Assembly (NCBI GenBank): GCA_902775475.1
Contig: CACYME010000022.1
Location: forward strand, 1 to 51,645
Source of the DNA: an uncultured Prevotellaceae bacterium
GTDB taxonomy: Bacteria > Bacteroidota > Bacteroidia > Bacteroidales > Bacteroidaceae
Direction: 5' to 3'
Length of the DNA stretch: 51,645 nucleotides
In this document: positions 7,619 to 15,844 of the stretch, in pieces
Numbering within the stretch: position 1 is the first letter of the stretch
How the letters are laid out: every line of letters starts with the position of its first letter
Translations under genes and position numbers: made by a program
The notes under the pieces: model-generated
What the model saw: only the letters and a program-made list of their open reading frames with translations
Told to the model about the DNA's origin: nothing
Database searches by the model: none

Positions 7619-8532
7619 TTACCAAGAACCAAATAAAGTTTGTGAAGCAGCTGGAGCAGAAGAAGCATCGGCAGCGCGAGGGCCTGTTTGTGGCTGAGGG
7701 GCCAAAGGTGGTGGGCGACCTGCTGGCAGCGGGCTTTCAGCCCGTCATCGCCTTTGCCACCGAGGAATGGTCATCCACCCTTGAGGAAGCGAAGCTCCAG
7801 CGCGTCAGCCCCGACGAGCTGAGCCGCATCAGCTTCCTGCAGCATCCCCAGCAGGTGCTCGCCCTCTTCCCACTACCCCGTGTGTTGTTGAGTGATGAGT
7901 GTTTAGGGTTGAGTGATGAGCGTTTAGGGTTGAGTGATGAGAGCTTAGAGTTGAGAGACTTTAGTTCTGCTCCTCATCACTCAACTGAAGTCTCTCAGCT
8001 CTCAACTGAAGTCTCTCAACACTCAACTGAAGTCTCTCAACACTCAACACTAAACACTCAACAAAAGACACTAAACACTCAACAAAAGACGCTCTACATC
8101 CTTGCCCTCGACGGCGTTCAGGACCCTGGCAACCTGGGCACCATCATCCGCGTAGCCGACTGGTTCGGCATCGACCGCATAGTATGCTCAGCCGACACCG
8201 CCGACTGCTGGAGTCCCAAGGTAGTGCAGGCCACCATGGGCAGCATCGCCCGCGTCAGCATCGTCTACACCGACCTGGTGGACTACTTGCAGCACACCAC
8301 CCTACCCGTCTGCGGCACCCTGCTTAACGGACGCGACATCTTCAAGGAGTCACTGCCCAGTGAGGCCATCATCGTCATGGGCAACGAGGGCAACGGCATC
8401 AGCCAGGCCGTCCGCCAGCTGGTCACCCACCCCCTGCTCATCCCCCAATACCGCCCCGGTGCCGAGAGCCTCAACGTTGCTATCGCCACTGCCATCACCT
8501 GTGCCGAGTTCCGGCGAAGAGCCACGAAATAG
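7615..8532 (+). CDS. TrmH/SpoU-family RNA 2'-O-methyltransferase with repeat insert
   Basis: A 305-residue SPOUT methyltransferase using SAM on rRNA or tRNA. The N-terminal substrate-binding part is residues 1-88 (KHRQREGLFVAEGPKVV). The SPOUT domain runs from about 160 with motif 1 LDGVQDPGNLGTIIRVADW, motif 2 MGNEGNGIS and motif 3 ESLNVAIATAI. Residues about 90-158 are an insert of LSDE(S/R)L.L and (S)TEVSQ(H/L) repeats encoded by the palindromic element. It lies exactly in the linker between the two domains, where an insertion would be tolerated. The start overlaps the relA stop. The RNA target cannot be told from sequence. Confidence 0.9.
   Translation: MITKNQIKFVKQLEQKKHRQREGLFVAEGPKVVGDLLAAGFQPVIAFATEEWSSTLEEAKLQRVSPDELSRISFLQHPQQVLALFPLPRVLLSDECLGLSDERLGLSDESLELRDFSSAPHHSTEVSQLSTEVSQHSTEVSQHSTLNTQQKTLNTQQKTLYILALDGVQDPGNLGTIIRVADWFGIDRIVCSADTADCWSPKVVQATMGSIARVSIVYTDLVDYLQHTTLPVCGTLLNGRDIFKESLPSEAIIVMGNEGNGISQAVRQLVTHPLLIPQYRPGAESLNVAIATAITCAEFRRRATK
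7885..8091. repeat. Palindromic TTGAGTG element inside the methyltransferase gene
   Basis: Left arm of TTGAGTGATGAGNGTTTAG units (three), core GAGAGACTTTAGTT ... AACTGAAGTCTCTC, with the AACTGAAGTCTCTCA unit then repeated three times, and a right arm of CTCAACACTAAACA units. It encodes LSDESLELRDFSSAP, then HSTEVSQ repeats. It is larger than the other copies because arm units are duplicated. Confidence 0.9.
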
Positions 8533-8564
8533 TGTTCAAAATTACCACTAAAAAAAGGGTCGTC

Positions 8565-8925
8565 TTGAGGAGTGATTATAGTTCAAAAAACGGCCTTTTT
8601 TGACCCTTCGGAAGCAAATTCGCCACTCCTTCGCGGATAAAAAAAAGTTAATTCTTGCACATCATACCCCATTCTGTGCAAATTTTAGGCATTTTTTCGG
8701 CATTTTTTTGCCTCGACTCCCCGTTCTGTAAGCACGCCAAATTTTCAAAAGTCAACGCCTTTTGAAAATTTGGCGTTGACTTTTTCAAGCGGGAAAACGC
8801 CAAATTTTTCAAAAATAAACATAAACATCAGTTTTTCAAACATTTAGCAAGCCCTCTCAAAACTCGCGTTTTTTCGGCCAAAAAAGTTTCTCGCGCGAAA
8901 TTTTCAAAATTTGGAGGGGGGGCGA
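8565..8925 (+). repeat. 410-bp repeat family, decayed copy B
   Basis: Fills most of the gap 8533-9075, which has no gene. It keeps TTCTGTAAGCACGCC and an AAAAGTCAACGCC ... GGCGTTGACTTTT hairpin (near 8745-8785), whose loop matches copy C rather than A and D. CATTTAGCAAGCCCTCTC also matches the other copies. The terminal direct repeats are no longer clear. Confidence 0.7.
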
Positions 8926-9062
8926 GTGTTCATTTTCGGAACAAAATTAACAAAAAATTCAGAAACAGAGATGGTGGTATACTAACGGATAATCATTAAC
9001 GAATAATCATTCGTTTTTTTGTTTTTTTTTCGAAGCGAGGAAGTATTCTCAGAAATTATGTG

Positions 9063-9070
9063 TAACTTTG
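9063..9070 (+). promoter_or_regulatory. -7 box of the rsmG promoter
   Basis: TAACTTTG with only five bases before the rsmG ATG, so transcription should begin at or next to the start codon. No clear TTTG is found at -33. Confidence 0.55.
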
Positions 9071-9075
9071 CAGCC

Positions 9076-9696
9076 ATGACTGCTATTGAAAACTATTTCC
9101 CTGAGCTGACGGCTCGCCAGAAGGCGCAGCTGGCAGCCCTCGACGAGCTCTACCATGATTGGAACGAGAAGATTAACGTCATCTCGCGCAAGGACATCGA
9201 CAACCTCTACGAGCACCACGTGCTCCACTCGCTGGCCATCGGCAAGCTGGTGCATTTCCGTCCCGGCACCCAGATACTCGACTTCGGCACCGGCGGCGGC
9301 TTCCCTGGCATACCGCTAGCCATTCTCTTCCCCGAATGCCAGTTCACCCTCATCGACGGAACGGGCAAGAAAATCCGCGTGGCGCAGGAGGTCTGCCAGG
9401 CCATCGGACTGGAGAACTGCACACCCCTGCACCGACGCGGCGAGGAAGAGCATGGACTGTATGACTTCGTGGTGAGCCGCGCCGTGATGCCCCTGCCCCA
9501 GCTGGCACGGATGGTGAAGAAGAACATCGCCCGCCAGCAGCGCAACGCCCTGCCCAACGGCATCATCTGCCTGAAGGGCGGTGACCTGCAGGAGGAGACA
9601 CGCCCCTTCAAGCACATCGTTCAGACAACACCGCTGAGCCAGTGGTTCGGCGAGGAATGGTTCAAAGAAAAATACTGCATTTATCTGCCATTATGA
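9076..9696 (+). CDS. rsmG: 16S rRNA (guanine-N7) methyltransferase RsmG
   Basis: A 206-residue SAM-dependent methyltransferase that modifies G527 (E. coli numbering) of 16S rRNA. The SAM loop LDFGTGGGFPGIPLAI is near residues 73-88. The N-terminal NEKINVISRKD and the following HHVLHSLAI are typical of RsmG/GidB. The ATG at 9076 was chosen because the -7 box TAACTTTG lies just before it. The stop overlaps the next start (ATGA). Confidence 0.95.
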   Translation: MTAIENYFPELTARQKAQLAALDELYHDWNEKINVISRKDIDNLYEHHVLHSLAIGKLVHFRPGTQILDFGTGGGFPGIPLAILFPECQFTLIDGTGKKIRVAQEVCQAIGLENCTPLHRRGEEEHGLYDFVVSRAVMPLPQLARMVKKNIARQQRNALPNGIICLKGGDLQEETRPFKHIVQTTPLSQWFGEEWFKEKYCIYLPL

Positions 9697-10508
9697 TTGA
9701 CGTAAGAACATTGACATGTAACCCGCTGCAGGAAAACTGCTACGTGGTGACCGACAGGGAAAGCGGCGAGACAGCCGTCATCGACTGCGGTGCATACTAC
9801 GACGCTGAGCGACAGGCCATCGCGGGGATGTTGAGTGATGAGAGTTTAGAGTTGAGTGATGAGAGTTTAGAGTTGAGTGATGAGAGTTTAGAGTTGAGAG
9901 ACTTTAGTTCCGCTCCTCAACACTCAACTGAAGTCTCTCAACGCTCAACGCTCAACGCTCAACACCCAGCAAAAGTCTCTCAACGCTCAACACTCAACAC
10001 TCAACACACACGGAGGCTGCGCCACGTGCTCTGCACGCACGCCCATTTTGACCACGTCTTCGGCGTGGACACGCTCTACGAGAGGTTTGGCGTGAAGCCA
10101 CGCCTGCACTCTGCCGACAACTTCCTCTATGACAACATGGACGGCCAGCTCAATGGCATGATGGGCATGGGCTTCGGCCGCACAATGCCGCCACGGGGCG
10201 ACAGCCTACACGAGGGCGAGCGGATTCCGCTGGGCCGTCACCAGCTGACGGTGCTACATACCCCGGGCCACTCGCCAGGCAGCGTAGTGTTCTACATCGA
10301 AGACGAGAAGATGCTCTTCGCCGGTGACACGCTGTTCCGCATGAGCGTGGGGCGCACCGACCTGCAGGGAGGCTCGTGGCAGCAGCTCATGCAGAGCATC
10401 AGCCAGGTGCTGGCTAAGCTGCCCGACGACGTCACCGTCTACACCGGGCACGGACCCGCAACTCGCATCGGCGACGAGAAGAGAATGAATCCCTATTTCA
10501 AGTGTTGA
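9693..10508 (+). CDS. Metallo-beta-lactamase-fold hydrolase (glyoxalase II-like) with repeat insert
   Basis: 271 residues. The fold's metal motifs are THAHFDHV, HTPGHSPGS, FAGDTLF and the late GHGPAT, the set of glyoxalase II-like thioester hydrolases; the substrate is not known. About residues 46-105 are a foreign insert (LSDESLEL repeated three times, RDFSSAP, then STEVSQ and STLNAQH) encoded by the palindromic element. It falls between the first beta strands (AVIDCG) and the strand before THAHFDH, normally a short helix-loop. The ATG overlaps the rsmG stop. Confidence 0.9.
   Translation: MIDVRTLTCNPLQENCYVVTDRESGETAVIDCGAYYDAERQAIAGMLSDESLELSDESLELSDESLELRDFSSAPQHSTEVSQRSTLNAQHPAKVSQRSTLNTQHTRRLRHVLCTHAHFDHVFGVDTLYERFGVKPRLHSADNFLYDNMDGQLNGMMGMGFGRTMPPRGDSLHEGERIPLGRHQLTVLHTPGHSPGSVVFYIEDEKMLFAGDTLFRMSVGRTDLQGGSWQQLMQSISQVLAKLPDDVTVYTGHGPATRIGDEKRMNPYFKC
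9828..10008. repeat. Palindromic TTGAGTG element inside the metallo-hydrolase gene
   Basis: Three TTGAGTGATGAGAGTTTAGA units, core GAGAGACTTTAGTT ... AACTGAAGTCTCTC, then CAACGCT/CAACACT units to 10008. The reading frame through the element is the same as in the methyltransferase and U32 copies. Confidence 0.9.
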
Positions 10509-10691
10509 GAGTTGGGTGTTGAATGTTGAGTGTTTAGTGTTGAGCGTTGAGTGACTTTACCAATGGGCCTCTGCTTTCAACTATAGTCTCTCAACCCTCA
10601 ACCCTCAACACTCAACCCTCAACTCTCAACTAAAGTCTCTCAACACTCAACTCTCAACACTCAACTCTCAACACTCAACTCTCAACACTCA
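10505..10691. repeat. Palindromic TTGAGTG element between genes
   Basis: Starts at the stop of the metallo-hydrolase and ends on the base before the mgtC ATG. The left arm is TTGAGAG/TTGAGTG units, the centre a variant core (GTGACTTTACC ... AACTATAGTCTCTC), and the right arm ~15 CTCAACNCTCAAC units, including a second AACTAAAGTCTCTC. It probably folds into one long hairpin that contains the mgtC leader. Confidence 0.9.
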
Positions 10692-11174
10692 ATGACAGGA
10701 ACCTATATCTTATGTATTGTGGTGGCCGCCCTACTGGGTGGCGCCATCGGCTTAGAGCGCGAATACCGCTCAAAGGAAGCAGGCTTCCGCACGCACTTCC
10801 TCGTTGGCCTCGGTAGCGGACTGCTGATGGTGCTGTCGATGCACGGCTTCGACGACTTCATGGGCATACAAGGCATTCAGCGCGACCCCAGCCGCATGGC
10901 CGCCCAGGTCATCAGCGGCATGGGATTCATTGGTGCCGGCTGCATCATCTTCCAGAAGAATGCCGTGAAGGGGCTGACCACAGCGGCAGGCCTCTGGGTG
11001 ACGTCGGCCATCGGCATGACCGCCGGGGCAGGCATGTACCTGCTGGCCACCGTGGCCACCGCCTTGGTGCTGCTCTGTCTGGAAGGCTCAGACTTCATCC
11101 ACCACAAGATTTTCCACAAGAAAGAGGATTCGGATGAGGCCTACGAGCCAAAGACAAAGAGCAAGGAATCGTAG
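10692..11174 (+). CDS. MgtC/SapB family membrane protein
   Basis: 160 residues with four or five helices. The MgtC signature is present (GGAIGLEREYRSKEAGFRTH, then GMGFIGAGCI). In pathogens MgtC inhibits the F-type ATPase and aids low-Mg growth; in gut commensals the role is not defined. The last helix is followed by a charged tail (KKEDSDEAYEPKTKSKES). No ribosome site is visible because the repeat runs to the ATG. The 3' end overlaps the convergent gene by 34 bases. Confidence 0.85.
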   Translation: MTGTYILCIVVAALLGGAIGLEREYRSKEAGFRTHFLVGLGSGLLMVLSMHGFDDFMGIQGIQRDPSRMAAQVISGMGFIGAGCIIFQKNAVKGLTTAAGLWVTSAIGMTAGAGMYLLATVATALVLLCLEGSDFIHHKIFHKKEDSDEAYEPKTKSKES

Positions 11175-11731
11175 AACTGAACGGCCAGGACGTAGAGCAG
11201 CAGCAGTGGTGCCGCCGAGGCGATGCCTGCTATGAGCGAATCGCAGATGTCGGCCATCGACAAGAACCGGCGCGACACCAGCCCATAGACCACCGAGAGT
11301 AGCACGACGCCAAAGGCGACGATAGGCACCAGCGCACGGCTGAATGCCGAGGGCCACAGGCTACCCGTAGACGAGAGCAGCACGGCGTGAGGGATGGCCG
11401 TGAGCAACAGTATCACGCCGACATAGACCACCAGTATCACGCTGAGCAGCAGCAAGGCCTGGCGCTGCCTCATGTTCATGGGCGTGTGGAAAGCCGTGAG
11501 CAGCCCACTACTGCGCAAGCCGCCCCAGGCCATCGACAGCAGGAGCAGCCACACCAGCAGCGGCTTCTGCATCATGGCGACGAAGCCGCCGAAGAAGAAG
11601 CGCACGCCCTCTGCCGACAGCAGCGAGTGGACACCCTCGTCGGTCGTTGCCGACAGCAGCCACGACAGCAGGAACAGCACCAGCATGGCCAGCACGAGCG
11701 TCAAAGCCAGATAGGCTACAATCCGTTTCAT
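11141..11731 (-). CDS. Multi-pass membrane protein, possibly AbgT-related
   Basis: 196 residues with about five hydrophobic helices and little else. The stretch EGVHSLLSAEGVRFFFGGFV resembles the N-terminal part of AbgT-type transporters, but the protein is less than half their length, so this is tentative. The start at 11731 (MKRIVAYLALTLVL) is five bases after the response-regulator stop, so it is co-transcribed with the two-component genes. It could be a partner of the sensor kinase. Confidence 0.65.
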   Translation of the reverse strand: MKRIVAYLALTLVLAMLVLFLLSWLLSATTDEGVHSLLSAEGVRFFFGGFVAMMQKPLLVWLLLLSMAWGGLRSSGLLTAFHTPMNMRQRQALLLLSVILVVYVGVILLLTAIPHAVLLSSTGSLWPSAFSRALVPIVAFGVVLLSVVYGLVSRRFLSMADICDSLIAGIASAAPLLLLYVLAVQFYDSLLFVFGS

Positions 11732-11735
11732 GCTG

Positions 11736-12452
11736 CTACTCCTCGTCGGGTTCCAGATTGTCGATGTCGAGGATGTGCAACTCCAGCGCACGGACGACCA
11801 ACCGCGTGGCATTCACGCCACGACCGTCGGGGAACAGTTTCTGCACCAGCTCGTTCTGCCGTTTCTCCAGGCTCTTCACGCCGAAGGGCATGCCGCGCAG
11901 CTGGGTAATCTGGTCCTTAGTGTAGCCCAGGGCGAGGTGGCGGAGGAAGCGCTCGTCGTACTCGTCAATCTCGTAGTTCACCAAGGCCTCCTGCTTCGAC
12001 AGGTCAGAGCCGACGCTGTGCTTGAAGCGATCAACAATCTTCTTCAGGATAGGCTCATTGAACACCAGCTGCTTGCCCGCCATCACGGCCAGCACGTCGT
12101 TGCGCGTCAGCAGCTCACCCGTCTTCAAGATGATGCCGTCGGCCCCAGCGTCGAGCACGTCGACCCACAATTTCTCGTTCAGAATCTCGCCGGTGAAGAT
12201 GAGCACCTTCACCTGCGGATACATGTCTTTCGTCTGGCGGCAGATTTCCACCCCCACGGTGGTGGAGCCGCCCAGGCCGAGGTCGAGCAGCACCAGGTCG
12301 GGCAACTGCTGCTTGATGAGCCGCCAGTAGGCCGTCTCGGTGTCAGCGGTGCCTATCACCTCCGCTTCTGGGATGTCGTTGCGAATGATGCCCTGCGTGC
12401 CCTTCAGTTCCAAGGGCACGTCTTCTACGATAATGACTTTGAACTTTTCCAT
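11736..12452 (-). CDS. Two-component response regulator
   Basis: 238 residues. The receiver domain (1-125) has the acidic pair in VEDV (Glu10, Asp11), the phospho-acceptor Asp57 in LLDLGLGG, Thr87 and Lys110 (IILKTG). The C-terminal ~65 residues (DERFLRHLALGYTKDQI...KSLEKRQNELVQKLF) look like a LuxR-type helix-turn-helix, so it is probably a DNA-binding output. It lies 52 bases downstream of the sensor kinase and is presumably its partner. Confidence 0.88.
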   Translation of the reverse strand: MEKFKVIIVEDVPLELKGTQGIIRNDIPEAEVIGTADTETAYWRLIKQQLPDLVLLDLGLGGSTTVGVEICRQTKDMYPQVKVLIFTGEILNEKLWVDVLDAGADGIILKTGELLTRNDVLAVMAGKQLVFNEPILKKIVDRFKHSVGSDLSKQEALVNYEIDEYDERFLRHLALGYTKDQITQLRGMPFGVKSLEKRQNELVQKLFPDGRGVNATRLVVRALELHILDIDNLEPDEE

Positions 12453-12504
12453 ATTCTATATACCTTATTATATTCTCATTTTCCGACGTAAGATGCGTCG
12501 GCTC

Positions 12505-15500
12505 CTATTTCTGTTTTGCGCGTGGCAGGATAATGCTGACCACCACCTGGCCCTGCTGCAGCTCGGCCCTGATGGCACAGCCACGCCGGTTGGTGGCCTC
12601 GCCATGGTCGCGCACGATTTGCCTGCACAGCAGGTATGGAATGGTATCGGAGGCCGGAGTGAAGAGACGAGCCACCTGCTGCTCGGTGAGGTGCAGCCTT
12701 GGCATGCTGACCTGACAGAGCACGTATTTGTCGTCTTTCGCCTGATAGCTGACCTGCAGCTTCCGCTCGCCAGCCTGCTTGCGCAACAGCTCGAAGAGAT
12801 AGCCCACCAGCACAGGGTCGCCCAGTACCTCATGCTCCAGCTGGCGCAGATGGAGCCTCGTGTGCTCCGTCTGCTTCATGGCCTGCATGCTGAGGATGCC
12901 GTAGAGCTCACGGTAGTAGGCCACCACCTCGGACAGGGAGTTCGTGTCGCCCAAATCGACAATCTGACGGATACGACTGGGGTAATACATCGTCTCATGC
13001 TTCAGCGTAGAGAGGCAGTTGTCGAGCACGGCATTGCTGACGTGCAGCGCCATCTCCTCCTGCTCCACTCTCATCAGCTCGTCGTGTGCCAGTTCCAGCA
13101 GGTCCTGCTTCTCCTGCTGACGACGTGCCGCCCTACCAAGGGCGAGGACCACCTGCCAGGCCACGGCCAGGAGAATGGTCAGGAAGAGAATGACGAGCAG
13201 GATGATGGCCACCTGCTTGTTGGTCTGCGACTGCTTCATCTTCCGGCAATACTCGTCGAGCGTGGCGTCAGCCGAGGTCTCCTTGAACAGCTGTGTATAG
13301 ATGCGGTTGTTATACTGGTAGAGCGGCCACTGGTGGAGGGCCAGGGCGGCCACGGCGCTCTCGTTGCGGATGGTGAGCAGGATGTTGTAGTTCACCTGCA
13401 CGCTGTCGTGATACCACGTAATCTCGGGTGACACGAGCGAGGGGTCGCCGGTGCGCAGCAGCGTGTCGGCTCCCGTGGGGTAATGCTGTCGGTAGAACTG
13501 GTTCAGGTAGAAGCGGCAGGAGTCGGCAAAGAAGAGCGTCCGCTCGTAGGTGCCTGCCACATTGGAATAGTAGGCCGAGTCGGCATAGGCACTGGCGTGG
13601 GCGAGGGCCGTGGTCTCGGCGGCTTCTGCAGGCAGGACGCCCAGCAGGCTTCCGGCCATCAGCATCAGCACAGAGACAGTCCGCGCCACCCCGCTGGGCA
13701 GGCGGAAGAAGAAGCGGCTCCCCTGCCCTTTCCTGCTCTCGGCCGAGAGCAGGCAGACGGAGAATATCTTACTCGTCTTACGGTATTTCTCGATGATGCC
13801 CTTGCAGTTAAGCAGTCCGAAGCCGTGCGAGGCCTGCGTGCCCTGCCCTTTGTCGTCAAGGATGATTTTCCGCTCGAAGACATGGGCCAGCTGCTCCTCG
13901 TCGAGGCCCACGCCGGTATCGCTGACAGACACCTCCACGTAGTCGTCGCCCTGTTCGGCATAGATGCGCACCGTGCCCCCCTCGGGGGTGAACTTGCGGG
14001 CATTGTCGGCCAGCGTGTTGAGCATGAAGAGCGTGAGCACCTTGTCGGCCTTCACCAGGCTGTCGGTGGGCACCACCTCCTGCGTGAGGTGCTTCATGCT
14101 GAAGCTGCGGCGGCTGCCGGCAATGATGTCGAAGAGCTGCTGCAAGGGGAACGTCTCGATATGCAGGCTCAGCTCGCCCTGCCGCAGCTGAATCCAGTGC
14201 GTCAGTATGTCGTTCTGTTCATTGATGTTATCAGTCAGCTCGCTGATATATTCTATCCGCTCAGCCCGTTTCGTGTCACTGCCCTCGTCCATCGCCTTCG
14301 CCTCGTGGAGGATGCGGTCGATGAGCGGGGTGATGCTGTTGACGAGCGACACCTTGGCACGCTGCTCCATGGCCAGGCGCTCGCCCTTCTCCACCCTCAG
14401 CCGGGCCATGGCCAGCTGTTCGTTCAGCTCTTCCTCCTGCTGCTGCAAGGCCGAAAGCTCGCGCCCTTCATTCCTGCGTTTGCGATGCCAATAGTAGAAC
14501 GAGATGAGCAGCAGCACCAGCACGACGATGGCGGCCACCACCGCCCAGATGAGGATGTTCAATTGTGCCGTCTCTTGTTCCAGCTGTGCGGCGTGTGCCT
14601 CTAAAGAGCGGTCCTGTCGGGTCTGCTCCTGCAAATCGAGGTAGATGTTCCGGTTCTTGTCGCTGTTGGGCTTGTCGTCGATGGCGGCATAGGCCACGCT
14701 AAGCTGCTCGCGGATGCTGGCCACCAGGTCGGGCGCCTTGTTGATGATGGTGTCCTGCAAGGCCAGGTGCAGATGCACCAGCGCCTGCTCATAGTCGCCC
14801 TGCTGCAAGTAGCACGATGCGAGCGTGCGGTAGGCACCGGCAATCTGGTAGACATCACCGAAGTCGGAGAACAGGCTGAGCGCCCCCCAGGCCATGTTGA
14901 GCGCCAGCGAGTCGTCGGGAATGGGTTCGCCAGGTGCAAGATACTTGAATGCGGGCAAGTTGTCGCTGACCAGCCTTTCGCGGTATTCGTCGACCATCAG
15001 GTGCTCGGCCAGCGCCTCTAAAGAGTTGGCTTCGAAGTAGGTCATGCCCGTCTGCTGTGCCAGCAGATAGCAGCGCAGCAGATGGTCGAACTCCTGCTGG
15101 TTGATGTCTTCCTGCGAACCAGTGGTAATCACGCCGCCGGAGCCCACATAGTAAAGATAGTTAAGGAACTGCGCCGTGTCGTTCTCCAGGTCGGGCGGCA
15201 TCTGGTCGATGGCCTGCTGCGCCTGCCGTTCGAGTCCCACATAATAATAATAGGTAGAGGTGACGATGCTCAGCTCGCTCTCAGCATAGACGAGGCGCTG
15301 CTGCTGTCGCTCGCTGAAGGCGGAGCGTTCCTCGCCGATGCGGCGCAGAGCGCGCTCAGCCTGGTCGCGGTAGTCGTAGAAGGCACGGTTCTGCGACATG
15401 CGCTGGCAGAGGCGCATCTGCTGGATGTAGCCGATAAGCAGCTCCAGCTGGTTGTCGGTCGTCTCGGGAATCTGGTCGAGCAGCTGGCGGGCCTCCTCGT

Positions 15501-15783
15501 AGCGCATCTGTGCAATCCGCACGAAGGCCAGGTTGTTCAGGGCTTCGGCACGAGCGTCGGCGTAATACGCCGACATGCGGAACGCCGAGTCGGCATAGTG
15601 CTCGGTAGCCTCGAGGGAGCGGTAGTGGGAGGCGTAGGACAGGGCGTTGAGCCTGTCGGCCTGCGGCTGGCCTTTGGGGGCACAGCCAAGGAGAACAAGA
15701 AGAAAAAGGAGCCACCCCCAGCCCCTCACGGAAGGAGGGGGGATTAGATAGTTTTTTCGCTTGATGAATGATAGAAGCCTCAT
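12505..15783 (-). CDS. Lipoprotein sensor histidine kinase with two kinase-like cassettes
   Basis: 1092 residues. The signal peptide ends in LVLLGC (Cys34). A TPR-like helical sensor occupies 40-400 and a membrane helix 409-431. A coiled linker and an ATPase domain (about 480-700) follow, with N-box DNARKFTP, G1 DTGVGL and G2 HGFGLLNCKGIIEKY; His493 (LHEAK) is a candidate but weak phospho-acceptor. A second unit then begins: membrane helix 702-719, a periplasmic stretch, membrane helix 858-882, and a cytoplasmic part with STLKHETMYY (His929, a better acceptor) and a degenerate ATPase-like C-terminus. From memory this resembles the Bacteroidales DUF5112/DUF5113 kinases. Residues 12-24 (YLIPPPSVRGWGW) come from a REP-like hairpin. 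The -7 box TAGTTTTG is four bases before the ATG. Confidence 0.85.
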   Translation of the reverse strand: MRLLSFIKRKNYLIPPPSVRGWGWLLFLLVLLGCAPKGQPQADRLNALSYASHYRSLEATEHYADSAFRMSAYYADARAEALNNLAFVRIAQMRYEEARQLLDQIPETTDNQLELLIGYIQQMRLCQRMSQNRAFYDYRDQAERALRRIGEERSAFSERQQQRLVYAESELSIVTSTYYYYVGLERQAQQAIDQMPPDLENDTAQFLNYLYYVGSGGVITTGSQEDINQQEFDHLLRCYLLAQQTGMTYFEANSLEALAEHLMVDEYRERLVSDNLPAFKYLAPGEPIPDDSLALNMAWGALSLFSDFGDVYQIAGAYRTLASCYLQQGDYEQALVHLHLALQDTIINKAPDLVASIREQLSVAYAAIDDKPNSDKNRNIYLDLQEQTRQDRSLEAHAAQLEQETAQLNILIWAVVAAIVVLVLLLISFYYWHRKRRNEGRELSALQQQEEELNEQLAMARLRVEKGERLAMEQRAKVSLVNSITPLIDRILHEAKAMDEGSDTKRAERIEYISELTDNINEQNDILTHWIQLRQGELSLHIETFPLQQLFDIIAGSRRSFSMKHLTQEVVPTDSLVKADKVLTLFMLNTLADNARKFTPEGGTVRIYAEQGDDYVEVSVSDTGVGLDEEQLAHVFERKIILDDKGQGTQASHGFGLLNCKGIIEKYRKTSKIFSVCLLSAESRKGQGSRFFFRLPSGVARTVSVLMLMAGSLLGVLPAEAAETTALAHASAYADSAYYSNVAGTYERTLFFADSCRFYLNQFYRQHYPTGADTLLRTGDPSLVSPEITWYHDSVQVNYNILLTIRNESAVAALALHQWPLYQYNNRIYTQLFKETSADATLDEYCRKMKQSQTNKQVAIILLVILFLTILLAVAWQVVLALGRAARRQQEKQDLLELAHDELMRVEQEEMALHVSNAVLDNCLSTLKHETMYYPSRIRQIVDLGDTNSLSEVVAYYRELYGILSMQAMKQTEHTRLHLRQLEHEVLGDPVLVGYLFELLRKQAGERKLQVSYQAKDDKYVLCQVSMPRLHLTEQQVARLFTPASDTIPYLLCRQIVRDHGEATNRRGCAIRAELQQGQVVVSIILPRAKQK
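15712..15744 (-). repeat. G-rich REP-like hairpin, copy 1 (coding)
   Basis: On the minus strand: CCCCCCTCCTTCCGTGAGG, then GGCTGGGGGTGG. It encodes PPPSVRGWGW at the start of the sensor kinase. It is inverted relative to the copies at 15802-15832 and 16739-16772. Confidence 0.7.
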
Positions 15784-15787
15784 GCTG

Positions 15788-15795
15788 CAAAACTA
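15788..15795 (-). promoter_or_regulatory. -7 box of the sensor-kinase promoter
   Basis: TAGTTTTG on the minus strand, four bases before the ATG at 15783. No TTTG is found at -33, where the REP-like copy 2 lies. It predicts a leaderless transcript if active. Confidence 0.4.
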
Positions 15796-15801
15796 TTTAA
15801 G

Positions 15802-15832
15802 CTCCCCTCCAGCGGGAAGGGGTTGGGGGTGG
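15802..15832 (+). repeat. G-rich REP-like hairpin, copy 2
   Basis: CTCCCCTCCAGCGGGAAGGG, then GTTGGGGGTGG. CCCCT pairs with AGGGG. It lies between eda and the sensor kinase. Confidence 0.7.
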
Positions 15833-15844
15833 ACGCTTTGGTGC

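Noticed and set aside
10505-10691. Possible CRISPR array
   Set aside because: The units are 7-14 bases with no unique spacers of constant length, and no cas genes are in the window.
13483-14604. Long antisense frames within the sensor kinase and similar ones opposite dnaJ, galK, relA and recJ
   Set aside because: GC-rich codon use opens long antisense frames. The sense strands carry complete, conserved domains and the antisense products have none.
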